Assembly (NCBI RefSeq): GCF_027925525.1
Contig: NZ_BSDJ01000018.1
Location: 62,001-126,000 of the forward strand
From: Paenibacillus tyrphae
GTDB taxonomy: Bacteria; Bacillota; Bacilli; Paenibacillales; NBRC-103111
DNA length: 64,000 bases
Direction: 5' to 3'
This document shows, piece by piece, positions 9,275-16,784 of this stretch (its first letter is position 1; each line of letters begins with the position of its first letter). A program made the position numbers and the translations under genes. Below the pieces are notes generated by a model. That model worked only from the letters and a program-made list of their open reading frames with translations. It had not been told where the DNA came from and ran no database searches.

Positions 9275-10486
9275 ATGAGGGCACCGCGTCCGCTATCGAT
9301 AGGCTTTATCCGAATCTATGTACTTGCTTGTCTTTTCTTCACTGCCAATGCCATTCTTACCGTGATTCTTCCGCTTAAAAGCGAGATGGAGGGAATCGGA
9401 AAGGCGGAAATCGGCGTCATGATGGGCGCATACATGCTTTTCTGCCTGTTCCTTCGTCCATGGGCCGGCCAGACCGTTGCAAGATTCGGAGCCTTGCCGA
9501 CCATGCGTATACTCCTGATTGTTCATGCCTGCGGACTAGTCATGTTTACGTTTTTCGGAGTGGCCAGCTATTTACCGCTTCGTGCACTGCAAGGAGCCGT
9601 TACCGCCTTTTTTTCGATGGCAATGCAAATGGGCATTGTTGATGCACTTTCGGATCGGGACCGGGCGCAGGGCGTATCGCTCTATGCCTTGTCTACCATG
9701 CTTCCTCAGTTATTCGGGCCGATCATGGCTTTATATTTATGGGAACATGATCAAATGCCAATTATCGGTATTACCCTGGTAGCTCTTGGCCTTCTGACTT
9801 GGCTTTGCGGGCTGTCCGCTCCCCTCCCTTCTACTTCTACAAAGGGGGCTACACTTACGATTACCGATATGATGAAATCTGTATCCCAGCTATGGAGCAA
9901 CCGTATTCTGTTTGTCTGCTCCGCTGTAATGCTAACTGCTTCCATCACATATGGTGCGATTATGACTTTTTTGCCCCTATATATGCAATCCATTGAGAAA
10001 GGCGACGCCGGGCTTTATCTCATGCTTCAGGCCGCTGTGGTCGTGTTTTGCCGGTTTGCTCTGCGTAAAAAAATTCCATCCGACGGCCGGTGGCATACCG
10101 GTTTAATCGCCGTTTTGTTGCTGTCAGCCGCTGCCGGCTCACTGCTATTGGGCATTCTTCAAACAGCAGGCCCTCTATTTTACTTATCAGCCATTTGCAA
10201 CGGTGCTGCCATTGCCTTGATTTATCCGACGCTTATGACTTATCTTTCTTTCGTTTTGTCTGCGAATTCCCGTCATGTATTGCTGGGTCTTTTCATATCT
10301 TCATATGATCTTGGCTTTTCGCTGGGCGGACTCATGATGGGGCCGCTCGCGGAACGGTTCTCCTATTCTCAAATGTACACTTGTTGTGCCTGGTTGAGTA
10401 TTGCCGCACTTATAATCGTAATCGGTAACAAGAATAAGATGTCCGACCGGAGTAACTCTACTTTTTTTAAATCGGGAATGAGTTAA
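9275..10486 (+). CDS. MFS transporter, divergent paralogue (metallophore exporter-like)
   Basis: A 403-residue twelve-helix major facilitator. It shares with the protein at 3620-4825 the N-terminal layout (RIYVLACLFFTANAILTVILPL), the MMGAYMLFCLFLRPWAGQ segment and the conserved NGAAIALIYPTLMTYLSFV segment, so the two are paralogues. It is transcribed away from the importer operon from a shared, Fur-box-containing region; the ATG follows AAGGATATC. In staphylopine-like loci the exporter lies beside the importer, so a metallophore or drug exporter role is inferred. Two such carriers around one importer is unusual. Confidence 0.85.
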   Translation: MRAPRPLSIGFIRIYVLACLFFTANAILTVILPLKSEMEGIGKAEIGVMMGAYMLFCLFLRPWAGQTVARFGALPTMRILLIVHACGLVMFTFFGVASYLPLRALQGAVTAFFSMAMQMGIVDALSDRDRAQGVSLYALSTMLPQLFGPIMALYLWEHDQMPIIGITLVALGLLTWLCGLSAPLPSTSTKGATLTITDMMKSVSQLWSNRILFVCSAVMLTASITYGAIMTFLPLYMQSIEKGDAGLYLMLQAAVVVFCRFALRKKIPSDGRWHTGLIAVLLLSAAAGSLLLGILQTAGPLFYLSAICNGAAIALIYPTLMTYLSFVLSANSRHVLLGLFISSYDLGFSLGGLMMGPLAERFSYSQMYTCCAWLSIAALIIVIGNKNKMSDRSNSTFFKSGMS

Positions 10487-10795
10487 AGTGATAGTCATCC
10501 AGCCATGACAATCATTTTATCCAATAACACAAAATAAACGCGATTTGCGCGGTTTCGTTTTGGTTTTCTGTTAATTGATTGATCAATTTAGGGTCTGACG
10601 AGCACCTACCGCAGCCAAGGGCATAAGTATCAGTAGTTGGGGTAGAGCCAACCTTTTGACGGTTTTTTCCGCTAAGCATTAGAGGACATGCATTCTCGCC
10701 GTACCTGACGGCCTTAGCGGACATAACGAACCAATTTACGGCATGCTGATGACCGCTAATGATGTTTAGCGGAAATGAAAAATAGGAAGTGGAAC
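10487..10795. other. Intergenic region without a gene, with TTAGCGG repeats
   Basis: No coding sequence is supported. The stretch contains CCGCTAAG (about 10669) and its complement CTTAGCGG (about 10713), plus further CCGCTAA and TTAGCGG copies near 10754 and 10766. These could form alternative hairpins and look like remnants of a small element placed before the cadD remnant. Confidence 0.4.
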
Positions 10796-11435
10796 ATGAA
10801 CGAGCTTTTAATGGCCATCGTTTCTGGCATTACTGTATTTGCAGCAACAAATATTGATGACCTGTTTGTCCTAATGGTTTTATACTCACAACGAGATGAC
10901 AAATTTCATAATCGGGCATATCATCATCGGTCAATACGTAGGAATTTTTGTGTTGGTTATTCTAAGCTTGATCGGTGCATTTACTGCGATGTTAATTCCA
11001 CAAAAATGGCTTGGACTTCTCAGAGTGGTGCCTTTATTCATGGGCATTAAAACAGCAATAAGCAACTGGAGAATTTCAAAGGATTCAACGGATGATGAAG
11101 TCCCTGCTGCAAGTGAAGCTCGAAAGAACAAAATACTAGGAGGCATCATAAGCGTTTATACATTAAAGGTAGCAAGTGTGTGACTATTGGCAATGGCGGT
11201 GATAACATTGGTGTCTACATTCCACTTTTTGCAAGCAGTTATGTCATCCAAATTATTACGATCCTTATTATTTTTGCTGTGCTAATCGCTGTATGGTTGT
11301 TAGTTAGCAACAAGCTTACAACACATCCTTTAATAGCCAAAGGCTTAGAAAAATATAGTTCACATCGTAGTTCCAATTGTCTTGATCTTGCTTGGAATTT
11401 ATATCATTAGCGGCACAATTAAGCAGCTCCTATAA
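10796..11435 (+). pseudogene. cadD: Broken cadmium resistance transporter cadD
   Basis: Pieces of a CadD-family membrane protein occur in successive frames. The N-terminus MNELLMAIVSGITVFAATNIDD is followed by a frame change near 10895-10915 into GQYVGIFVLVILSLIGAF. A second lesion lies at 11176-11183, where a GTGTGTG run adds two bases inside the conserved LKVASVTIGNGGDNIG segment. A third lies near 11360, before VVPIVLILLGIYIISG, which then runs to a TAA at 11433-11435. Three independent lesions argue for real decay rather than sequencing error. Intact CadD proteins export cadmium; this copy should be inactive. Confidence 0.8.
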
Positions 11436-11514
11436 GGGTGCTCCCAAAAAACAAATCGGCACAAGAACCTCTTAGAGTATGAAAAGAAGCCCAAGCCAGA
11501 CACAATTGAGGTCA

Positions 11515-11660
11515 TAGCGTACATTTTCGTTAAAAAGTTGGCGGGACCCCCTTAGTGCTTGCACAAAACAAGCCGGATTTCCTTAGCGTACGGAATTTCC
11601 GGCTTGTTTGATTAATTTCTCGCTTAGCGTACGTTTTCCGCGTTTTGTTGGCGGTACCCC
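11515..11660 (+). repeat. Two 36-bp direct repeats, 110 bp apart
   Basis: Two 36-base copies start at 11515 and 11625. Each begins TAGCGTAC, continues with a TTTTC stretch and ends GTTGGCGGGACCCC or GTTGGCGGTACCCC. A partial third copy (TTAGCGTACGGAATTTCC) starts at 11583. They resemble clustered protein-binding repeats at the end of a mobile element. No gene is visible in 11436-12064. Confidence 0.55.
11567..11608. repeat. 11-bp perfect inverted repeat (hairpin)
   Basis: AACAAGCCGGA (11567-11577) pairs with TCCGGCTTGTT (11598-11608). It lies between the two 36-bp repeats and has no T-run, so a terminator role is uncertain. Confidence 0.5.
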
Positions 11661-11697
11661 GTATTGCGAAAACAACAGCATCGTTATCGAAGCGGCA

Positions 11698-11828
11698 ATC
11701 GGAATACTTTCTTGTCACAATCGGCAATCGGAACATATTCTTGTCATTCGTTTTTGACTAGAATATGTTCCGATAAAATAAAAAAACCGCGATATTCGCG
11801 GGAATTAATCGGATTATATTCTTGTCAT
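11698..11828 (-). repeat. Right cluster of ~21-bp repeats, mainly inverted relative to the left cluster
   Basis: Units related to ATCGGAATATATTCTTGTCAT, the complement of the left-cluster unit, start at 11698, 11727 and 11808. One unit in the opposite direction, TGACTAGAATATGTTCCGAT, spans 11755-11774. The outermost copy (11808-11828) differs from the left unit by one base. A small palindrome, CCGCGATATTCGCGG, sits at about 11787. With the left cluster these bracket about 9.3 kb of transport genes. Confidence 0.7.
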
Positions 11829-12064
11829 TTTACAATTGAGCAAATTGAACGAATTGTGTTAAAGATGCTATTCGATTAGTTTACAGATAGTGCCCTTTTT
11901 GCGCTGTTGCGTACCGGTTGCACGTTTAGTCTGGGGGCTTTATATGCATACTAACTAGACGTGCATGTCAACTATTTGCAAACCTATGGATGCCAAGAAG
12001 GAACGCCTCAGCCGTCGTGACGACGCTGCACTGCTTAATGGGATGCGTCCCATACTTATGTCCT

Positions 12065-12670
12065 TTATTCCACCTTCGCGCCGTGCGAGCGCAGAAACAA
12101 GATCGCTTGCGCCGCGTCCATTCGGGCGCCCTTGACCTCAAGCGACTTAAAATCGACGCCGTCCAGGTTCGCTCCGCGCAGATCGGCTCCGTACAGCTTG
12201 CATTTGGCAAGCTGCGTGCGGGTGAGATCGGCTTCCCGCAGATCCGCTTTTTCGAAATTGCTTTCGTACAAATCGGCTTCCGTGAACCGGACTCCCCTCA
12301 AGTTTTGCTTGGACAGGTTGGCGTGCCTCAGACTTGTGTAGGACCAGTCGCCCCGCTCGATCGTGATTCCGTCGAAGCTGGCCTCGGAGAAGTCGGAGCC
12401 GACCATTTTGCACTCCTCAAATTTGGCGACAAACAGATTCGCGCCTCTAAATCGGCAGTTCGTGAAAGCCGAGCCGTGATGGACGGACGCGTTAAACTGA
12501 GCCCCGGTGAAATCGCAATCGATAAACCGGCAGCCTGACGTCAATAGCTCCTCCAAATGAGCTGTGCGAAACCGGCAGCGTGTAAATGTGCAGTTGCGCA
12601 GCTCCCCCTCGCGAAAATCCGCTTGACTGAAATCTTTTTCGGCAAACGATTGATCCTCATATTTAAACAT
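12065..12670 (-). CDS. Pentapeptide-repeat protein (Qnr-like shape)
   Basis: A 201-residue protein made almost entirely of A(D/N)LXX-type pentapeptides (ADFREGELRNCTFTRCRF, ADLYESNFEKADLREADL), which fold as a right-handed quadrilateral beta-helix. A non-repeat segment (GDWSYTSLRHANLSKQNLRG) interrupts the helix near the middle. The C-terminal FLRSHGAKVE resembles the capped end of Qnr-type DNA gyrase protection proteins (about 214-218 residues). Whether it protects gyrase cannot be decided from sequence; many pentapeptide proteins have other roles. It appears to be a single gene, starting at the ATG after GGATGATATC. Confidence 0.85.
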   Translation of the reverse strand: MFKYEDQSFAEKDFSQADFREGELRNCTFTRCRFRTAHLEELLTSGCRFIDCDFTGAQFNASVHHGSAFTNCRFRGANLFVAKFEECKMVGSDFSEASFDGITIERGDWSYTSLRHANLSKQNLRGVRFTEADLYESNFEKADLREADLTRTQLAKCKLYGADLRGANLDGVDFKSLEVKGARMDAAQAILFLRSHGAKVE

Positions 12671-12881
12671 CCGATATCATCCATTCCTATGAATAGTAGG
12701 AAAATAGCGAGCAAAGTCCGAACAAAACAAGAACAAATGTTCCTGTTTTTTTTATATTAGCAGATAGCGGAAAAAGAAACAAGGTTTAGGTCTGACAAAT
12801 TCATCCTTCTATCGTTCTGGCAAGAAGCCGGGGTCATACGTTACAATAGAGCAAAAACAAGTCTCAAGGAGTCGTTAGCTT

Positions 12882-13244
12882 ATGATCGATCATGCCCGTC
12901 TTATGGAATACGGACTGAAGAAGCCCGGAACAAGCCTCAAGTATCCTTTCGACCCGGACCTGCCCGTCCTGTTCGTCGGCGACAAAATGTTCGCTCTGCT
13001 CGGCACCCACCAAGGCATCCCGAGCGTCAATCTGAAATGCGATCCCGACAACGTCTGGATCGTACGGCAAACGTATCCGACCGCCGTGCTTCCCGGCTAC
13101 CATATGAACAAGCGGCACTGGAATACGGTCGTGCTGAACGGCGAAGTTCCGGACACCGAGGTACTGGACATGCTGGAGGAGTCGTACCAGCTTGTGTACC
13201 GCAAGCTGACCAGAGCCGTGAAAGAAACGATCAACGGCGGTTGA
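12882..13244 (+). CDS. MmcQ/YjbR family protein
   Basis: A 120-residue protein of the MmcQ/YjbR family (double wing fold). It has the typical sequence order: N-terminal MEYGLKKPGTSLKYPFDPDL, then a VGDKMFALLG strand, SVNLKCDP, GYHMNKRHWNTV and a C-terminal helix (LEESYQLVYRKL). Members are small cytoplasmic, possibly DNA-binding proteins of unknown function. The ATG follows AAGGAG at a normal distance. No co-transcribed neighbour is seen. Confidence 0.88.
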   Translation: MIDHARLMEYGLKKPGTSLKYPFDPDLPVLFVGDKMFALLGTHQGIPSVNLKCDPDNVWIVRQTYPTAVLPGYHMNKRHWNTVVLNGEVPDTEVLDMLEESYQLVYRKLTRAVKETINGG

Positions 13245-13363
13245 CGAAACTAAACGAAACAAACCGCTCAGAACCGGGCATCCCGGCTGCCGCAAAATCT
13301 CTTTAATTATTAGTAAATGAAAAACAGCACCCGGTTGGATGCCGCTGCTGCCCTATTCCGCTC

Positions 13364-14359
13364 CTAAATCTTAAGCGCAGCCGTCGATTCCCTGATGACC
13401 AGCTCGGGCTTCCATTCGACCGTGACGCTTGCCGTCGAGCCGGCTCCGATCCATTTGAGCAGCAGTTCGACGGAGCTCTGGCCGATGCTTTCCGCCGGCT
13501 GACGAATCGTCGTCAAATAAGGACGAAGACGGGACGCAATATATTGATCGTCATATCCGATGACCGACATCGCCTCCGGCACGCGCATCCCCTCCTCCGC
13601 CAAAGCGTTTACGATCCCGACCGCGATATAGTCGTCGCCGGCGAATACGGCCGTAGGCAGCTTCCCGCTCCTGATCCAGGACTTTGCCGTTTCGTAGCCG
13701 AATCCGATTTCGTAGTCCCCTTGCACCACGGCGAACGGAGAAAGCCTCGCCTCCCGGAGTGCATCCAAAAAGCCTCTCTTTCGCTCCCGCGTGCTCAAAA
13801 AATATTCCGGCCCGCATACATGGGCAATCGAAGTATGGCCTAACGAAAGCAAGTGCTTCGCCGCTTCGTAGCCTCCATAGTAATTATCCGTCAGTACCGA
13901 GGGCACCATATGATCCCGTCTTTGATTATCGATGAGCACGAACGGAATGCTCCGCTTCTTCAATTGGGCGACATATCGGTCCTCTTCCGGCAACGACAAT
14001 AGAATCAAGCCGTCCACCCGGTCTTCGTGCATCAAATCGTGACTTTCGCGGGAACGAACATCGTTCGAGACGGAAAGCGCCAGAAAATAACCGTGCCGGG
14101 CAAGCGTGCGGTTGATTTCATTGACGACCGTCTCAAAAAAGCGATCATGCAGCGCAGTCATGATCAATCCGATGATGCGGGTATGCCCCCGGGCGAGACT
14201 TTGTGCTGCGGCATGAGGCCGGTAATCCAAAACCTCGATGGCGTCCAGCACCTTTCGCCGGTTTTTTTCCCGTACGTTGCCTGTGTTGTTTAACACCCGG
14301 GAGACGGTCACTACGGACAATCCGCAATATCTTGCCACGTCGTATATGCTTGCTTTCAT
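13364..14359 (-). CDS. LacI family transcriptional regulator
   Basis: A 331-residue regulator with the LacI DNA-binding domain at residues 3-55 (SIYDVARYCGLSVVTVSRVLNN, then the hinge helix YRPHAAAQSLARG). A periplasmic-binding-protein-like ligand domain follows (IIGLIMTALHDRFFETVV; AVFAGDDYIAVGIVNAL; MSVIGYDDQYIASRLRPYLTTIRQP). Such proteins usually repress sugar uptake or catabolic genes and release DNA on binding a sugar. No sugar genes adjoin it, so its regulon lies elsewhere. A matching operator just upstream (14391-14408) suggests autoregulation. Confidence 0.92.
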   Translation of the reverse strand: MKASIYDVARYCGLSVVTVSRVLNNTGNVREKNRRKVLDAIEVLDYRPHAAAQSLARGHTRIIGLIMTALHDRFFETVVNEINRTLARHGYFLALSVSNDVRSRESHDLMHEDRVDGLILLSLPEEDRYVAQLKKRSIPFVLIDNQRRDHMVPSVLTDNYYGGYEAAKHLLSLGHTSIAHVCGPEYFLSTRERKRGFLDALREARLSPFAVVQGDYEIGFGYETAKSWIRSGKLPTAVFAGDDYIAVGIVNALAEEGMRVPEAMSVIGYDDQYIASRLRPYLTTIRQPAESIGQSSVELLLKWIGAGSTASVTVEWKPELVIRESTAALKI

Positions 14360-14390
14360 GGGGTAGGCTCCTTCCGATACGCGCTACGAA

Positions 14391-14408
14391 AATTAAACCG
14401 CTTTAATT
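14391..14408. promoter_or_regulatory. LacI-type operator upstream of the LacI gene
   Basis: AATTAAACCGCTTTAATT is an 18-base palindrome with 16 bases paired and a central CG, the classical form of a LacI-family operator. It begins 32 bases before the start of the LacI gene on the minus strand, so autorepression is likely. The remaining 338 bases up to the next gene at 14747 contain only promoter-like AT-rich stretches. Confidence 0.6.
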
Positions 14409-14746
14409 TTTGGAATAGGCAAATCGAATCGCCGGATGGCGGCAAGAAGCGACATCTATTTAGGAAAAATGTAACAATACTTTACTTTTGTGAGCCTATA
14501 TTACCATCCTCCCCCTTCGATAGCAATGTGTTTTTTTGAATAATCCGGCCGTTCGACAGCGCCGCATCTGTCGGACCAGCCGCTATGCGGCTTAGCAATT
14601 GAGCGAAAGACGGGCTCATCATCATTTTCTTCCGCCACGAAAGCAAAAGACGCTTTTCTCTTTCACCGGATTGTTCCGCAGCATGGCCGCTTGGCGTTAC
14701 AATACGGATAGAATGCAAATGCAGAAACAATGGAGGTATCGTTCCC

Positions 14747-15520
14747 ATGGAAATTCAACTCATTCGAAACGCAACGCATTATATCGAATACGGCGGAAGA
14801 AAGCTGCTCCTAGATCCGATGCTTAGTCCAGCCGGAGCTATGCCTCCTTTTGCGAATACGCCAAATTCTTTTCCAAACCCGACCGTAAACCTTAAAGTTC
14901 CCGTAACCCATCTGCTGCAAGCCGACGCCGTCCTGCTTACCCATACCCACCCGGATCATTTCGACGCCGTCGCGGCGACGCTGCTGCCGAAGGATATCGT
15001 CTTTTTCTGCCAGCCGGAGGATGCCGGGAAGCTTCGGGAGCAGGGCTTTCGGGATGTACGGCCCGTCGAGTCGGGCATCGTGTGGGATTCCATCAGCATC
15101 GTACGCACCTCCGGTCAGCATGGCACAGGCGAGATCGGCAAGCGTATGGGGCCGGTGTCCGGCTTTGTGCTGAATGCGCCCGGCGAGCCCGTTTTTTATA
15201 TTGCCGGCGATACGATCTGGTGCCCGGAGGTAGAGCAAGCCTTGGCAAAGCATACGCCTGACGTCGTCTTGCTGTTCGGAGGCAGCGCACAGTTCCTGCT
15301 TGGCGGACCGATTACGATGAACGAAGCGGATGTGGCGAAGGTCGCAAGCGCCGTACCGTACGCTCAAGTCATCGTGGCTCATATGGAGGCTCTGAACCAC
15401 TGCCTGCTGCGAAGAGAAGATTTGAGAGCGTATGTTGCCGGGCTTGGTCTCTCCGAAAGAGTCCGTGTTCCGGAGGACGGAGAGTCCATCCGCTTCGATC
15501 CGTCCTTAATGCAAGTGTAA
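14747..15520 (+). CDS. MBL-fold metal-dependent hydrolase (UlaG-like)
   Basis: A 257-residue metallo-beta-lactamase-fold protein. It begins with the UlaG-like MEIQLIRNATHYIEYGGRKLLLDPML and carries the metal motif THTHPDHFD (HxHxDH), then ISIVRTSGQHG, VFYIAGDTIW (second metal aspartate) and VIVAHMEALNHC (final histidine). The full metal site is visible, so an active hydrolase is expected. The substrate is unknown; relatives include L-ascorbate-6-phosphate lactonase and many uncharacterised hydrolases. The ATG at 14747 follows GGAGGT. It is upstream of an Lrp-type regulator but separated by about 75 bases. Confidence 0.88.
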   Translation: MEIQLIRNATHYIEYGGRKLLLDPMLSPAGAMPPFANTPNSFPNPTVNLKVPVTHLLQADAVLLTHTHPDHFDAVAATLLPKDIVFFCQPEDAGKLREQGFRDVRPVESGIVWDSISIVRTSGQHGTGEIGKRMGPVSGFVLNAPGEPVFYIAGDTIWCPEVEQALAKHTPDVVLLFGGSAQFLLGGPITMNEADVAKVASAVPYAQVIVAHMEALNHCLLRREDLRAYVAGLGLSERVRVPEDGESIRFDPSLMQV

Positions 15521-15596
15521 CAGAGGAAGCCTTGTTTCCGGCGGACGGACACGGTACAATCGGTTTGAGCAATCTTCCATACAAGTAGGTGTATTC

Positions 15597-16013
15597 ATGG
15601 AACTGGATCAAACCGATATTGAGATAATCCGCCTTCTCCGGCAAAATGCCCGTATCCAATGGAAGGAGATCGGGGAAAACGTATTTTTGTCGGGGCAAGC
15701 GGTCGGAAACCGGATCAAGCGGCTGGAAGATCTGGGAATCATTCAAGCCTACACCGTTCAGGTGAACGAGGAAAAAATGGGCCGCTCCGTTCTTGCCTTC
15801 ATCACGGTATTTATGAAATCGACGAATCACAGCGGCTTCGAGAGCTTTCTTCAGGAACAAGAGGCGGTGATCGAAGCTTACCGGGTCAGCGGTGAAGGGT
15901 GCTATACGGTTAAAGCCGCAGTGTCCGACCCGGCCGCATTGAATGTTTTGCTGGATGCGATCCTCCAGTACGGCAACTACAAGGTCAACCTGGCTATCGG
16001 AAAAGCAAAATAG
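15597..16013 (+). CDS. Lrp/AsnC family transcriptional regulator
   Basis: A 138-residue feast/famine regulator. Residues 3-60 form the winged helix (LDQTDIEIIRLLRQNARIQWKEIG, then GQAVGNRIKRLEDLGIIQAYTV), and residues 70-138 form the RAM (ACT-like) ligand-binding domain (LAFITVFMKST; YRVSGEGCYTVKAAV). Lrp proteins form octamers and sense amino acids. The following genes are separated by a clear terminator, so it is probably a one-gene unit. Confidence 0.9.
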   Translation: MELDQTDIEIIRLLRQNARIQWKEIGENVFLSGQAVGNRIKRLEDLGIIQAYTVQVNEEKMGRSVLAFITVFMKSTNHSGFESFLQEQEAVIEAYRVSGEGCYTVKAAVSDPAALNVLLDAILQYGNYKVNLAIGKAK

Positions 16014-16034
16014 ACGGAGTTGCATTGCCAGTAA

Positions 16035-16066
16035 CGCCCCGAAATACGGGGCGCTATTTCTTTTTT
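16035..16066 (+). terminator. Rho-independent terminator after the Lrp gene
   Basis: CGCCCCG, a five-base loop, and CGGGGCG form a GC-rich stem, followed within five bases by a T-rich run. It begins 22 bases after the Lrp gene stop. Confidence 0.85.
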
Positions 16067-16148
16067 CCCTGCGGAACCGCTGTACTCCGCCATCGACGGG
16101 CCTCTCCCCCGCTTCATTTTCGCCCAAACGAAAATCCTCCTCTTGCCA

Positions 16149-16168
16149 TTAGTACGAAATCGTAGTAA
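16149..16168. promoter_or_regulatory. MarR operator, copy 1 (upstream of the MarR gene)
   Basis: TTAGTACGAAATCGTAGTAA is a near-palindrome (8 of 10 base pairs). A related site lies before the ArsA gene at 16752, and a half-site (ATCGTAGTAA) lies at 16193-16202. Location before the MarR gene suggests autorepression. Confidence 0.65.
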
Positions 16169-16235
16169 GATAAACCCGTAAATTAATTCCATATCGTAGT
16201 AAACGAATATCGCAATACATAGGAGGATACAGCCG

Positions 16236-16715
16236 TTGATGGAGCAGATGCTGGAGCTATTTTTCAAACACGGTCTGCGGCCCATGAGCTTGATGTCGGA
16301 GGCGGCCGAGCTGGAGCAAACGCTGAACCGCTCCGAAATTTCCGCGCTCATGTTCCTCGAATATCGCGGCGAGCTGACCATGTCGGAGCTGGCCTCGGAA
16401 CTGGGAGCGCCGCTCAGCACGGTGACAAGCCTGACGAAACGTCTGGTCCGCAAAGGTCTTGCCGAACGCAATCAATCCGACAAAGATCAGCGCATCATTC
16501 TGGTCAGGCTGTCCGACGAAGGCCGCAAGCTGGCAGGCCAGGCAAAAGCTATGATGGAAAACATGTTTACCCGCGTGCAGGCGGCTCTCTCCCCGGAGGA
16601 GCTGCAGCAGTTTCTGACGCTCGCGGTCAAAGTAGGCAAAGCGCTGCAGCACAAAGAAGATAAAGACAGCGTGCCGTCCGATCGTACCGTCCGGAAAATC
16701 CGGATCGACGATTAA
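16236..16715 (+). CDS. MarR family transcriptional regulator
   Basis: A 159-residue winged-helix regulator. The MarR core is visible: SALMFLEYRGELTMSELASELG, then the recognition helix region LSTVTSLTKRLVRKGLAERNQSDKDQRIILVRLSDEGR. These dimers repress nearby promoters and respond to phenolic compounds, oxidants or metals; the ligand here is unknown. It is 69 bases before the ArsA-like gene, and both promoters carry the same palindrome, so it probably controls the downstream operon and itself. Confidence 0.9.
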   Translation: MMEQMLELFFKHGLRPMSLMSEAAELEQTLNRSEISALMFLEYRGELTMSELASELGAPLSTVTSLTKRLVRKGLAERNQSDKDQRIILVRLSDEGRKLAGQAKAMMENMFTRVQAALSPEELQQFLTLAVKVGKALQHKEDKDSVPSDRTVRKIRIDD

Positions 16716-16751
16716 ATTTGCTTGAACCGCAGCCCCTATTTTTTTAACTAA

Positions 16752-16771
16752 ATACTACGAAATCGTACTAA
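16752..16771. promoter_or_regulatory. MarR operator, copy 2 (upstream of the ArsA-like operon)
   Basis: The complement reads TTAGTACGATTTCGTAGTAT, matching copy 1 (16149-16168) at nearly all positions. It ends 13 bases before the ArsA start codon and would overlap the ribosome-binding or promoter region. Confidence 0.65.
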
Positions 16772-16784
16772 TTGGAGGGATACG

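Noticed and set aside
12065..12670. Firm assignment as a quinolone-resistance Qnr protein
   Set aside because: Only the pentapeptide pattern and approximate length agree; gyrase-protection loops cannot be verified by eye.
13245..13363. Gene or terminator between the YjbR-like and LacI genes
   Set aside because: Only weak pairing (GCAGC...GCTGC) is present and the coding frames are too short.
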